A stretch of 64,000 bases of DNA from Lysobacterales bacterium (GCA_019634735.1 JAHCAT010000008.1:1-64000); one strand, 5' to 3'; positions 56,101 to 64,000 are shown, numbered from the stretch's first letter. Notes: generated by a model from the sequence alone, not told the origin. Translations and numbers: made by a program.

Positions 56101-58417
56101 GCGGCCGATCAGGCACGCCGCGCCAGCTCCATGGGGCGGTGCGTTGGGACTGCGGATACCAGCCCTCGTCGACGAGGATGTCGTCGAGGGTGTCGGACAG
56201 GGCATCGCCAAAGGTCCGGGCACTCCAGTGCGAGAGGTCGGCCAGGGTGTGCGCGGGGGTGACCACCCAGCCCAGTTGCGCATGGCGCAGCTCGGGGCTC
56301 ACACCGCGGGCCTGGAGGATCTGGTTGAGTCGGTGCCGGGCGTGGTTGGGAACGGCCTGCAGCGCAGGCGGCATGCCGGCACGCACCGTTGCAGCATCCA
56401 GGCGCGCGATCCGGCCGGCGGCCGTGACCACCGCAAACAGGGGTGCCCGCGCAGCCAGGATGTCGCTGGCCAGTACGGCGGCGGTGGCGCCCAGCTCACC
56501 CTCTGCAATGGCTGCCAGACGATCCAGGAAGTCGCGAAGGTCGGCCAGCCAGCGCCGACCGGTTGCCGCCACGCGCACTTCGCGCAGGGGGTCGGCGACC
56601 TTGTCGGAGATCAGGACCAGCCCGCACTCGGGAACGACCTGGTCCAGGTCGAATGCCCCCAGCCAGTCGCCCGGCCGCGCGCCGGTCACGGCCAGCAGGG
56701 CTGCCGCCAGATGATCGCGATGGGCCAGCCACTGGTCCAGTCCGAGCGAGTCCGACAGGCTGTGTGCCAGCGACCTGCGCCGATGCCGCAGGCGTGCAGG
56801 CCAGTCCCGTGCCGCGGCGGGCGTGAGGATCAGTTGCGAGCCGAACATCCGGTCCGATACCGCCACAGGCACTGCTTCACCGAACCACTCCGACTGGAGC
56901 TGGGCCACCGCCCCGGCTACGGCCGACTCGGCGGTGGCGGTGTAGTAGGCAGGACCTGCGGACAGCGAGAAGGTATCGGCCAGGAGCACCTGCGCCACCT
57001 CGGGACCGAAGCGGCCCGCCAGGGTGCTGGCCAGGGCCAGACGGATCTGACTGGCCGCCAGGCCCAACGCCGGCGCCAGCGCGCGAGAGACGTCCCAAAG
57101 GCGGTAGCGCTGACGGAACGCACCAGTCAGTAGCGGCAGCACGCCGGTGCCCGGCCGTGGGCCTTGGCCCGCATGCAGCGCCTTGAGCAGGTCGTGGAGG
57201 CCAGGCGGCAACGGCCAGCTGAACTCGGCCACGCTGGGCACCAGCAGCTCGGCGAGCTCGGCGCCCGGAGCCACTGCGTTGGGCGGGCGGACGACCGCGC
57301 GATGCATCACCGGCCGATCAGGGTCGATCGCGGCGAGGCGGCCCTCTGCTGCCCCGCCCCACTCGATCAGGGCCAGGTCCGACTCTCTGATGCCCGTAGC
57401 AATGGCCAGCATCAGCGCGATGGCTGGTTCCGCCTCCGTTGGCGACGACCGCGACAGGGCTTCTTGGGCGTGGGATCGCGCCGTCGTCACCAGGGCCTGG
57501 ACCAGTCCGGGGGGCGCCAAATGGTCTGGGGGCACGCTGAGGTCGCCCTGGCTGGTGCGCATGAGACCTCTTGCCCAGGCCTTGGCCGTGCCGACCCGCA
57601 GCGGCGATTCCCTGCCAGCCGGCTCGGGATCGGTGAGGACCAACGGGGTCAGCACCTGGTCTTCCGGCTCGAGCTGTTGCGCGGTGTCCAGGGGGACTTG
57701 GGCACCGTCGAGGTCGGGCACCAGCACCGAGAGCCGCAGGCTGATACGGAGGGCCTCCGGATCCTCGTGGATCCAGTGGAAAACGCGGTCGCGCACCCAC
57801 CGCCGCCAGGCGTCCGAGAAACCGCGGTGCAGGCGCCCATGCCTGGGATCGGTCTCGGCATCGACCGCCTGGACCATCGCCGGCAGGGAGTACGCGTTCC
57901 TGAGGATCAGCCTCAGGGGAGAGCCGGCATCCTCGAGTGCCCCCCGGATGTTCTGGCACAACTTCGCGACCTGCCTGCGGGCCTCGTCGCTGCCGGCACC
58001 CAGTCCCGCGGCCACGGCAATCCCCAACAACCGCTCCAGACCCTGGAAGCTTCTGGATCCGTCGAAGACCAGCAAGGCCGAGGCAACCGGATGGCTGTCC
58101 CGGAAGTCCACGGGAAGATTGGTATGGCCCACCTTGCGGCTGCGCACCTCGTCGAGGGCCGGGCCGGCCGCCATCAGGAAGCTGCCTATGGGGGCCAGAA
58201 CACGACGGTCCTCGGCGGAGCACTTCGACCAGAGATTGTCGAGCGCCTGCAGCACCTGCGTTTCGAGCGACCGCAGCAGCGGCCGCCCGTCCAGGCGAGA
58301 CAGCGGCCCGGCTGGCGTGTCCGCTTCCGCAGCGTCTGCCGCACGAGCCATCGGGGCCAAGGTAGTGCTGGGGTCGCTTGGTGGCAAGGTCCGTGACAGC
58401 TGCCTAACGGCCTTCAT
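53123..58417 (-). CDS. 1764-residue protein with three tyrosine-recombinase-like modules
   Basis: No named family is recognised. Module 1 (about 330-500) has IALMLAIATGIRESDLALIEW and later LAGRFGPEVAQVLLADTFSLSAGPAYYTATAE. Module 2 (about 568-732) has LLAVTGARPGDWLGAFDL and NHARHRLNQILQARGVSP then LGWVV. Module 3 (about 1325-1510) has ALLEASGIRPSSAYGLTLGDL, a Lys near 1374, HTYWLRK (1451-1457) and SGHATMLTPMTHY (H1494, Y1504). These follow the Arg, Lys, His-x-x-Arg, His, Tyr order of tyrosine recombinases. Only module 3 seems to keep a full set; module 2 lacks the Tyr. GAGGT lies before the ATG. It starts 170 bases from a tRNA-Met remnant, the classic place for an integrase. The frame is intact over 5.3 kb. 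Confidence 0.7.
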   Translation of the reverse strand: MKAVRQLSRTLPPSDPSTTLAPMARAADAAEADTPAGPLSRLDGRPLLRSLETQVLQALDNLWSKCSAEDRRVLAPIGSFLMAAGPALDEVRSRKVGHTNLPVDFRDSHPVASALLVFDGSRSFQGLERLLGIAVAAGLGAGSDEARRQVAKLCQNIRGALEDAGSPLRLILRNAYSLPAMVQAVDAETDPRHGRLHRGFSDAWRRWVRDRVFHWIHEDPEALRISLRLSVLVPDLDGAQVPLDTAQQLEPEDQVLTPLVLTDPEPAGRESPLRVGTAKAWARGLMRTSQGDLSVPPDHLAPPGLVQALVTTARSHAQEALSRSSPTEAEPAIALMLAIATGIRESDLALIEWGGAAEGRLAAIDPDRPVMHRAVVRPPNAVAPGAELAELLVPSVAEFSWPLPPGLHDLLKALHAGQGPRPGTGVLPLLTGAFRQRYRLWDVSRALAPALGLAASQIRLALASTLAGRFGPEVAQVLLADTFSLSAGPAYYTATAESAVAGAVAQLQSEWFGEAVPVAVSDRMFGSQLILTPAAARDWPARLRHRRRSLAHSLSDSLGLDQWLAHRDHLAAALLAVTGARPGDWLGAFDLDQVVPECGLVLISDKVADPLREVRVAATGRRWLADLRDFLDRLAAIAEGELGATAAVLASDILAARAPLFAVVTAAGRIARLDAATVRAGMPPALQAVPNHARHRLNQILQARGVSPELRHAQLGWVVTPAHTLADLSHWSARTFGDALSDTLDDILVDEGWYPQSQRTAPWSWRGVPDRPLSDWAALSRAAAARHEANVRRLREELRSRWSELMPEVMSRLAEAFAEYFPTLRLDLEARQLGFVPGLARAEPLPVSADHHALLCDRARQGDPNPGDATGAIATRILLYRLIRTARRHGVVSGPLPTRPFLSVTADPSPLLPGLGLAVRHAQALRQALLKRSAENRAHDQAPLTAWLVLANSATRQLDPALAAVDAAARAQAPSGRPDLIRVPAVVAGRACPMVFGGLPALALARRGMIAPTGRAPDEPAMGAWAGRALSLPFDLPEQPSERVEKLVALLQAAGRLELSGPERLVMHGDAPLAAVPVERSLARDDDWPVCNAAARDVSDPLPEVWYEPEVAGEEARPRGAAPLTATQGYAVLTAALDPERFARMRKGPGDGTRGWRSALARHLALLAEKVGPDTNVGLLVAYVRHRLRFGGRVRSRLAHATLGSDVMRFGSDLLAVAGDASMLAWDAGEFHASYLATLLCKPVTARRQAFDALMNFHEYLRLVHQAPEIPRAELSALVGGRITQVDPGMISPREVDQVFDALQSDLDAERALPDAAPEALRLLALRTLIYALLEASGIRPSSAYGLTLGDLFLQAPGQDFVRVRSGGEFGRTKSEAASGFFRLEGALWERVRAGAVQWMAQERMRLAGKDEWSLPVFARAAGERRRFSRAHLTRRIDELLKWSTGDRRAHTYWLRKNRVTAHHEAVLGTVDSARSASPPSAAAVYAALRASGHATMLTPMTHYLSDPRIVCERDVRDGMGASRAAILELTGLSPAPLDMAWQRAGGADKQGRLRVVLARLKVKAPSPPAGRITAPPPLRRGSMLVPRHLADYARARARGDGRHQAQLRAGLTDAQVDRLVQAAADLVPQKGVTPWPLPGLRQRSCVMSIPRALKGTHRLYALLDKAPPDPLVRLANSWFTQGHTWTFFEHSVIIALPTAQEQADARWLLDITGVELELGRARGVEVLRGPKSQPPSRSHAAGVRWVLALVWIFRKNSVSERLS

Positions 58418-58585
58418 GTGACCTCAAGGCACATGCGGTCCGATTCGGGGCATCCGAGCTACTCCTAGCCGGTCGATTGACGGCTCGAGTGGTTAAGTTG
58501 CCGCATGCTAATAACACAATGTTTATCAGGGGCTTGCCGTGACTAAAGAACCATCCAGCTCGCTTTGGATCTGACGGCATCGTTA

Positions 58586-58661
58586 ATCTATGTCACTCAG
58601 GGTAGTTCAACGGATACGCCCTCATAATGGGTCGGTGGTTCGAGTCCACCCATAGCCACCA
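58586..58661 (+). tRNA. Degenerate tRNA-Met(CAT), probable island attachment end
   Basis: The 3' half is a clean tRNA: anticodon CAT (58623-58625), T-arm GGTGGTTCGAGTCCACC, acceptor strand CATAGCC and CCA. That strand should pair with GGCTATG, as in elongator tRNA-Met. The 5' half is altered: ATCTATG pairs at only five of seven positions, and the D-arm and anticodon stem are weak. So it is probably a tRNA whose 5' part was replaced, or a 3' fragment copied by integration. A functional, unusual tRNA is not excluded. It is followed by a terminator. Confidence 0.6.
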
Positions 58662-58667
58662 CGACAA

Positions 58668-58693
58668 GCCCGCGATCTTGCGGGTTTTTTTTT
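58668..58693 (+). terminator. Rho-independent terminator after the tRNA
   Basis: CCCGC, a six-base loop, GCGGG and a run of nine T. It lies seven bases after the CCA end, the usual position for a tRNA gene terminator. It suggests that the 3' flank is the original chromosomal one. Confidence 0.85.
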
Positions 58694-58851
58694 GGCCGGA
58701 CCGACGGGACGAGGCGCCCCCGGGCGGCCTGTGACCGTTTCTGGGACAGTCGGCGCGGCGCCGGAGGGGAGAGTTGACCCCGGGCCAACCAGTTCGAGTT
58801 GCGTCGTCTCGATCAACCAGTTGCGCGCTTCGAAGCTGGTGGAGACTTCAC

Positions 58852-59421
58852 TCACAACAGGTTCTCCATGGTCTCCAGCAGGCTCACCGTTTCCGGCAAC
58901 CCCGCCTTGAGCAGATCGTCGAGCAGCTCGCGCACGGTCTTCGGTGGATTCGCCAGCGAAGCACGCATCTCCCGCACCGCAGTGCACACGACAGCGGGTT
59001 TCAGATCAAACAGGTGAGCCAGGAACTCGTCCGGATGCTGCACCGACATCCCGTAGCGCGCCACCACCTCGTCGGGGAAGTCGCGCACGTTCAGGGTGAC
59101 GATGACGCCCGCCTGGCAGCGGATGGCAGCAGCCAGCACATGGCGATCATCCGGGTCGGGCAATGTCAGCTGCTCGATGAAGGGTTCGTACTCGGTGACG
59201 AGGCAGTCCGGCACTGCGCGATTCATCAGCTCGCGTGTATGGCCGAGCCGCTCTGCCGTAATGTCCGGCCTATCGCGCAGAAGGCTGCCGATCCACTCGT
59301 CATGGATCTGGTCGGTCCAGCGGGCCTTGAACGCGTCGGAGAGCGCGACACGCAGCAGGAGGTCGCGCAGTTGAGCGGGATAGAAAACGCAGGCGTCGAA
59401 CAGCGCGACAAAGTTCGCCAC
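58852..59421 (-). CDS. PIN-domain toxin
   Basis: A 189-residue PIN-family ribonuclease-like toxin. It begins MANFVALFDACVFYP with the first acidic residue (Asp 9), and has DEWIGSLLRDRP, LPDPDDRHVLAAAIRCQAGVIVTLNVRDFP, with the acidic cluster typical of the site. The C-terminal helices (from about 135) are longer than in VapC. The upstream gene ends two bases before it starts and supplies the antitoxin. Toxins of this type cleave RNA when freed. Confidence 0.88.
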   Translation of the reverse strand: MANFVALFDACVFYPAQLRDLLLRVALSDAFKARWTDQIHDEWIGSLLRDRPDITAERLGHTRELMNRAVPDCLVTEYEPFIEQLTLPDPDDRHVLAAAIRCQAGVIVTLNVRDFPDEVVARYGMSVQHPDEFLAHLFDLKPAVVCTAVREMRASLANPPKTVRELLDDLLKAGLPETVSLLETMENLL

Positions 59422-59423
59422 GC

Positions 59424-59882
59424 TCAGTAGCCCATGTCGAGCTCTTGTGCGTCGCGGGCCAGGTCATCGAGCGCGGCCTTGCGGCTGACTTGCGATCGGG
59501 CGCGGTACTCCATCAGATCCTTGAACATCACGCGGCGATGTGTGCCGACCTTGCGGAACGGCAGCTCGCCGGCCTCCAGCAGCCCGACCAGGAACGGGCG
59601 CGAGACGTTGAGGAAGTCGGCCGCCTCCTGGGTGGTCAACTCGGCATGGATGGGAACGATGCTGACCGCGTTACCGCGCGCCATCTGCGCCAGGATGTCG
59701 ACCAGCATCCGCAGCGCCGACACCGGCACCTCGATCTCCTGGTCCCCATCGATCACCCGCAGCCGTGCGGCCGCGCCGTGACCAATGCAGGCCGCAAGCA
59801 GACGGCTGCTCTCGCCGGCAAGGCGGGCTTCCTGCTCGGTGGGTAGCTGGGAGGGAAGTGGCGTGGTAACGACGGCGTTCAT
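59424..59882 (-). CDS. Excisionase-type HTH antitoxin
   Basis: A 152-residue protein whose C-terminal half is a MerR/excisionase-like helix-turn-helix: [49 protein letters not shown]. The N-terminal part ([26 protein letters not shown]) is typical of antitoxins paired with PIN toxins. It should bind its own promoter and block the PIN partner encoded two bases downstream. It is a stand-alone pair just outside the putative island end. Confidence 0.87.
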   Translation of the reverse strand: MNAVVTTPLPSQLPTEQEARLAGESSRLLAACIGHGAAARLRVIDGDQEIEVPVSALRMLVDILAQMARGNAVSIVPIHAELTTQEAADFLNVSRPFLVGLLEAGELPFRKVGTHRRVMFKDLMEYRARSQVSRKAALDDLARDAQELDMGY

Positions 59883-60414
59883 GGGCCTTGCCCCTGCGGG
59901 GAGGTGGAAGGTGAGGCTAGCACGTAACCGAAATAACCGAAACGCCCGAACTTAACGCAGGGCTGACGGGCACCTTGGGGGAATCCGCCCGGCCCGGCCC
60001 GGACCGTTTCCCCTCAGGATGGTCCATTCCAGCGTTCAGTCTCTCCTCGACCTTGTCCGGTCTGCACTGCGCCTCAGCACGGCAGAGCTCGCCGAGCTGG
60101 CGGGCGTGTCCCGAGAGACGCTCGGCGCGAGGCTGGCGGGCGCCCCCTGTGCCCTGATGCCAAGGACCCTCTCCAAGAGGGTCCATGCAACGGGTTCGAA
60201 CGCGGGGTAGCAACCAACTTGGTGTTGGCACCTCCAGCGAGATTGGTCCACCTTCTGGGCAACCACACAATGTGCAGAGACGACCACTGAATCGCCCAGG
60301 GTTTCCTGGACACCCCCTGAGCCATTCCGCCGCGAGCCCCGATAGCCAAGGCACGCTGGCAGGGACTTCACCGGTCCGGCGCCGAGTGCGCGCCGCCACC
60401 GGTAAGCTTGCCGG
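59883..60414. other. Gap with a possible HTH remnant
   Basis: In these 532 bases the only suggestive frame is 60019-60210 (+, 63 residues), with LSTAELAELAGVSRETLGARLAG resembling a helix-turn-helix. It has no family match and no clear ribosome site, and the rest of the frame is not helical. It may be the stub of a regulator. The region also holds the promoters of the antitoxin (leftward) and of the HipA-like gene (rightward). Confidence 0.35.
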
Positions 60415-61188
60415 ATGCCGCTGCGCCGCCTTGCCGCCAACCGCTACGTCACGCCCTTGCGGGAGGGCGGCTCGATGCCGGCCGTGGTCGAGGCCGACGA
60501 CCAGGGCCTGTACGTGCTGAAGTTTCGCGGCGCAGGCCAGGGCGCCAAGGCGCTGGTGGCCGAGGCCATCGCCGGCAGCCTGGCCAGGGCGCTGGGGCTG
60601 CCGGTGCCGGAGATCGTGCTGATGGACCTGGACCCGGAACTGGCCCGGACCGAGGCCGATCCGGAGATCCAGGACCTGATCCGCGCCAGCGCCGGCCTCA
60701 ACCTGGGCATGGACTACCTGCCCGGCGCGATCAACTTCGATCCGGTCGCCGAGCAGCCCGACGCTGAACTGGCCTCGCGCATCGTCTGGTTCGACGCCTA
60801 CGTCAGCAACCTCGACCGCACGGCGCGCAATCCGAACATGCTCATCTGGCACCGCCGGCTGTTCCTTATCGACCACGGCGCGGCGCTCTATTTCCACCAC
60901 GGCTGGAACGGCGACACCGCGCAGGCCGACAAGCCGTTCGCCCTGGTCCGGGACCATGTCCTGCTGCCCTGGGCCGACCGCATCGCGGACATCGACGCGG
61001 ACATGGCGCAGCGTCTGGGCGGCAGCGCCATCCCCGATGCCGTGGCCCAGGTCCCCGACGACTGGCTGCAGGGCCTCGACGACTTTGGCGACCCGCAAAC
61101 CCAGCGCGCCGCGTACGTGGAGTACCTCAGCCGCCGGCTGGACCAGCGCCAGGGCTTCGTGCAGGAGGCGATCCGTGCGCGCGCATGA
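60415..61188 (+). CDS. HipA-like kinase-fold protein
   Basis: A 257-residue protein of the short HipA-like family found beside DUF3037. A Lys in YVLKFRG (about 36) may bind ATP; the catalytic loop is NLDRTARNPNML (Asp 134, Asn 139) and the metal Asp is in LIDHGAAL (153). HipA proper is 440 residues with a HipB partner; neither is the case here. The stop overlaps the DUF3037 gene by 14 bases. The role is unknown; a toxin-like or regulatory kinase is an inference. Confidence 0.83.
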   Translation: MPLRRLAANRYVTPLREGGSMPAVVEADDQGLYVLKFRGAGQGAKALVAEAIAGSLARALGLPVPEIVLMDLDPELARTEADPEIQDLIRASAGLNLGMDYLPGAINFDPVAEQPDAELASRIVWFDAYVSNLDRTARNPNMLIWHRRLFLIDHGAALYFHHGWNGDTAQADKPFALVRDHVLLPWADRIADIDADMAQRLGGSAIPDAVAQVPDDWLQGLDDFGDPQTQRAAYVEYLSRRLDQRQGFVQEAIRARA

Positions 61189-61579
61189 GACCTTCGACTA
61201 CGCGGTGGTACGTGTGGTGCCGCGCGTGGAGCGCGGGGAATTCGTCAACGTCGGCGTCATCCTCTCCTGCGAGGCCGCCCGGTTCCTGGAGGCGCGTATC
61301 GAGGTGGATCCGGCTCGCCTGCGCGCGCTCGACCCGGCCATCGACCTGGAGCTGGTCGGCCGGCACCTGGCCGCCATTCCGGCGATCTGCCGCGGCGGCG
61401 AAGCCGCGGCGCCGATCGGCCTGCTGCCGCCGCGCGCCCGCTTCCACTGGCTCACCGCGCAGCGCAGCGCGATCATCCAGACCTCGCCCGTGCACATGGG
61501 TCGCTGCGACGGCGATCTGGGGGCGATGCTGGAACACCTCATGGACCGGATGGTGCGCCTGCCCGGACAGCCCGGCTGA
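61175..61579 (+). CDS. DUF3037 protein
   Basis: A 134-residue protein with the DUF3037 pattern: FDYAVVRVVPRVERGEFVNVGVILSC at the start, ARIEVDPARLRALDPAIDLELVGRHL, and SPVHMGRCDGDLGAMLEHLMDRMV at the end. I chose GTG 61175, inside the HipA-like gene, with GGAGG upstream. The pair of a short HipA-like protein and DUF3037 recurs in many bacteria, so they probably act together. Function is not known. Confidence 0.85.
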   Translation: MRAHETFDYAVVRVVPRVERGEFVNVGVILSCEAARFLEARIEVDPARLRALDPAIDLELVGRHLAAIPAICRGGEAAAPIGLLPPRARFHWLTAQRSAIIQTSPVHMGRCDGDLGAMLEHLMDRMVRLPGQPG

Positions 61580-61988
61580 GCGAGCCGGGCGGCGGCCGGG
61601 CCCGGGCTGCCGGACACGGCGCCTCGCGGGCGGCCCGCACCCCACGACGACAAGCCAGGCGGCACAACCTCGGCAAGGGTGTCCGGGGGCGGGGCACACG
61701 TGGCGGACGCGATTGCTTCCGGGCGCCCCGGAAGTCCAGTTCAACGCGCACACCGGTTGCGCTCCGCAGCCGATCCCGGCGGCACACCTACAACCCCTGC
61801 CGCCCCGCGCCAGTTCGATGCCGATGTCCTCGCCGGCCGGCTGCGTCGGCCTGTGCCCGGGCGGACCCTGGTCCCGAAATTTCGCAGACCCAGCAGATCG
61901 CGCAGACCCCGAAACCCGGCCCGGCCTTGCCCCGATACAGCCCCGGCACCCACGGCCGGCCGCGCTTGCGCGGTGATCGATCACGCAA
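61580..61988. other. Intergenic stretch, no gene seen
   Basis: A 409-base, very GC-rich gap between the DUF3037 and GGDEF genes. Frames are open on both strands because of the GC content, but none has a ribosome site or a recognisable product. No clear terminator or repeat was found. Confidence 0.45.
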
Positions 61989-63662
61989 TCAGCCAGGATC
62001 CGGCCCGTGCACACGGTCCCGGCCGGCTGCCTTGGCGGCGTAAAGCGCGCGGTCGGCATCGTCGAGCAGGTCCTGTGCGCGGCCGTCGGCATGCCAGCGC
62101 CGACAGGCGACACCGATGCTGACGGTCAGCGGCCCGACGCCGGCGGGAAGACCCTTGGGGGGTGGCAAGGCACGCACCTCGGAACGGATTTCCTCGGCAA
62201 CCCGGGTGGCGTCGTCCAGGTCGCAATCGGGAAGCACGACGGCGAACTCTTCGCCGCCATAGCGTGCCGCCAGGTCGTGCGGTCGTCGGGCATGCCGAAG
62301 CAGCACCTCGGCCACGCTGCGCAAGGCCTGATCGCCAGCGCCATGACCATGGCGATCATTGAAGGCCTTGAAATGGTCGACATCGACCAGGAGCACCGCC
62401 AGGGACGTACCCGAGCGTCGCGTACTGGCCCATTCAATCGCGATTTGGCGGTCCAGCCGGCGGCGGTTCGCCATGCCGGTCAGACCATCGTTGTCTGCGA
62501 GCATGCGCCAACGCCAGGCCTTGTCGGCCATCAGCAGGGGCACGAGCAGGATCAGCACCGACAGCACGGCGGTGGGCGGAAACCAGACGCCACGCCCAAG
62601 TAGGAATACGGTGATAAGGATGGTCAGTGAGATCGCCGCCAACACCGAGAGCAGTTCGACACGCACCCGCCCCGACCAAACGAAGACGAATGGCGTCAGA
62701 ACCAGCAGGATGCTCAGGCCGGCCACGGCAGGCAACGGCAAGGGCACCAGCAGCCGCCCGTTGTGCAATTCGTCGAGAACGGCCGCATGGAATTCCACAC
62801 CCGACATCAGCGCGTCGCCGGACGCTGCAGGCACCCGCAGCCGCTCGCCCAGCCCCCTCGCGGTGGCGCCGACCAGCACGAAGCGATCCTGCAGGGTCGC
62901 GTTGTCCAAGTGCCCTGCCAGGACATCAGCGGCCGACACCCGGTCATGTCTCTTGCCCTGGACGAACCGCCCCGCGCCCACCAGGACGAAGCGATCCTGC
63001 TGCCACAGGAATGGCGAGGACACCGTTCGGGTCGGCGCTGCCATGCCAGGCAGGCGTTCGAGCGGCAAGGGGTCGGCGCCCTCGGTGAGCGCCAGCGACA
63101 GGTGCGACCAGTGCGGGCCGCCGAGTCCGGCACGCAGGAACACGCCACGTGCGCGGCCGTCGTGGGACTGCGCGACGGTGGTGTGTCCAAGCACCATGGC
63201 ATGGGGCGCCAGACCGGCGTGCGGCAAGATCTCGATCAGCACACCGCCGGGGCGCTCTTCCTCGACGGCAACCGGAAGCACGACCCGCCCGCTGCGCTGC
63301 AGGGCATCGGCCAGCAGCTCGTCGCCCTGCCCTGGCTCGACCTCCGATAGCAGCAGGTCGAGCGCGATCGCCCGGGGATTGCCGGCGTCCAGTCGGTCGA
63401 TCAGGCTGGCCAGAGTGGCTCGGGGCCAGGGCCAGCGACCGTGGCCCGACAGGCTGTGCTCGTCGATCAGGACCAGCAGGATCCGCTCGTCGGGCAACGT
63501 GCGCGAGAACGAGATCCGCCTGTCGACCAGCCAGTCGTCGACCGACGACAATGCCTCGGTCAAGGCCAGGGTCGTGGAAATCGCCGCTACCGCGATCGCG
63601 ATCAGCAGGCGGGCCAGGGCATGACCTGGTGCAAGCGAGAATCGCCTGGCCGGCATGGGCAT
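61989..63662 (-). CDS. CHASE2-GGDEF diguanylate cyclase
   Basis: A 557-residue inner-membrane enzyme. One N-terminal helix (15-35) is followed by a periplasmic CHASE2 sensor (about 36-300; ILLVLIDEHSLSGHGRWPWPRATLASLIDRL), three more helices (305-385), and a GGDEF domain (about 395-550). The active site is RYGGEEFAV, and the RxxD inhibition site is present five residues before it (RPHD). So it should make c-di-GMP with product feedback. It follows a FecR-like gene on the same strand, a common pair. Confidence 0.92.
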   Translation of the reverse strand: MPMPARRFSLAPGHALARLLIAIAVAAISTTLALTEALSSVDDWLVDRRISFSRTLPDERILLVLIDEHSLSGHGRWPWPRATLASLIDRLDAGNPRAIALDLLLSEVEPGQGDELLADALQRSGRVVLPVAVEEERPGGVLIEILPHAGLAPHAMVLGHTTVAQSHDGRARGVFLRAGLGGPHWSHLSLALTEGADPLPLERLPGMAAPTRTVSSPFLWQQDRFVLVGAGRFVQGKRHDRVSAADVLAGHLDNATLQDRFVLVGATARGLGERLRVPAASGDALMSGVEFHAAVLDELHNGRLLVPLPLPAVAGLSILLVLTPFVFVWSGRVRVELLSVLAAISLTILITVFLLGRGVWFPPTAVLSVLILLVPLLMADKAWRWRMLADNDGLTGMANRRRLDRQIAIEWASTRRSGTSLAVLLVDVDHFKAFNDRHGHGAGDQALRSVAEVLLRHARRPHDLAARYGGEEFAVVLPDCDLDDATRVAEEIRSEVRALPPPKGLPAGVGPLTVSIGVACRRWHADGRAQDLLDDADRALYAAKAAGRDRVHGPDPG

Positions 63663-63747
63663 CAGATTGGACGCTTCTGCGCGACCGCCGGCACGGGCCG
63701 TGCCAGCGCAGCGCGCAGCACCAGCAACCGCGTTGGCGCCGGAAGGT

Positions 63748-64000
63748 TCACAGCATCAGGAGAACCAGTCCAGCCGCTGCTGCCACGCCCAGGACACGAC
63801 ATGGCCGACAGCCTACCTGGAACGCCTGCGCGGTCGACCATTTGCCTTCCGGAAAACCGCTATCGACGGTCCGGATCCGAACCAGGTAGCGCCCCCGGGG
63901 CAAGCCATCCAGGGCCAGCGAGGTGCCCTCGACCACGGCGTCCTTCACCAGCTCGGAGAAACTTTCGTCGGCGGCGATCTGAACCTGGTAGCGGCGACTG
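63748..64000 (-). CDS. FecR-like membrane protein, C-terminal part
   Basis: The last 83 residues of a protein running off the window. They read RRYQVQIAADESFSELVKD, a beta-rich repeat (LPRGRYLVRIRTVDSGFPEGKWS) and a C-terminal hydrophobic segment (VLGVAAAAGLVLLML). FecR/LysM-type proteins that precede CHASE2-GGDEF genes end this way. The stop is 86 bases before the cyclase start, so the two are probably one operon. The name rests on the partner and the tail only. Confidence 0.6.
   Translation of the reverse strand, partial: SRRYQVQIAADESFSELVKDAVVEGTSLALDGLPRGRYLVRIRTVDSGFPEGKWSTAQAFQVGCRPCRVLGVAAAAGLVLLML

Noticed and set aside
58597-58987. Minus-strand frames with GLEPPTHYEG or YGWTRTTDPL
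   Set aside because: A well-known false protein produced by translating tRNA genes backwards; here it covers the tRNA-Met remnant.
59917-61098. 393-residue minus-strand frame
   Set aside because: Antisense to the HipA-like gene, which has recognisable catalytic motifs on the plus strand.

Overview
This window looks like accessory DNA from a high-GC gammaproteobacterium, most likely a member of the Xanthomonadaceae/Lysobacteraceae. That assignment is an inference from gene style (cus, cop and mer layout, DPHAGH-rich envelope proteins, HipA-like/DUF3037 pair) and from the high GC content. There is no marker gene that fixes the genus.

Layout. (1) 67-43988 is a copper-resistance island lying between two directly repeated copies of one IS3-family element (partial copy 1-66; full copy 43989-45297). 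From left to right it holds: copCD, an HMA protein and copG; the remains of an iron-uptake locus (TonB-receptor tail, two PepSY reductases, ECF sigma remnant); cusCBA with a small Cys-rich exported protein; a zinc alcohol dehydrogenase; an operon for a putative transmembrane electron chain (Met-rich protein, metal-binding NAD(P)H reductase, two-heme cytochrome b, heptaheme cytochrome c, DUF1622); copZ back to back with copA (P1B ATPase) and cueR; pcoAB and a UbiB-like kinase; a long leftward operon in which a CopB-type ATPase is translationally coupled to PRPP synthetase, a phosphoketolase-family enzyme, a beta-CASP metallohydrolase and an AMP/thymidine phosphorylase-like enzyme; copRS; a broken MFS gene; and adhP. 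(2) 45298-49206 is a truncated ISL3 transposase followed by a complete mer operon (merR / merTPA). (3) 49207-58661 is a poorly characterised stretch: a DUF4124 protein, an orphan ParS/MbcA-like antitoxin, three proteins of unknown function, and a 1764-residue protein in which I see three tandem tyrosine-recombinase-like modules. It ends at a degenerate tRNA-Met(CAT) with its terminator, read here as an island attachment end. (4) 58694-64000 is probably flanking chromosome or another small accessory block: a PIN/HTH toxin-antitoxin pair, a HipA-like kinase with DUF3037, a CHASE2-GGDEF protein, and the tail of a FecR-like protein.

How it works together. CueR is the likely cytoplasmic Cu(I) sensor. 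Its two operators lie between copZ and copA. CopRS is the likely periplasmic sensor pair. Four palindromic boxes of one pattern, two of them identical over 16 bp, lie upstream of copG, of the electron-chain operon, of pcoAB, and of copR / the ATPase operon. Together these suggest one envelope-stress regulon: Cu(I) export (CopA, CopB, CusCBA), periplasmic oxidation and sequestration (PcoA, PcoB, CopC, CopG, Met/His-rich proteins), and a redox branch crossing the inner membrane. The most novel candidates are the transmembrane electron-chain operon, the copper-ATPase/pentose-phosphate operon, and the triple-recombinase protein next to the tRNA remnant.
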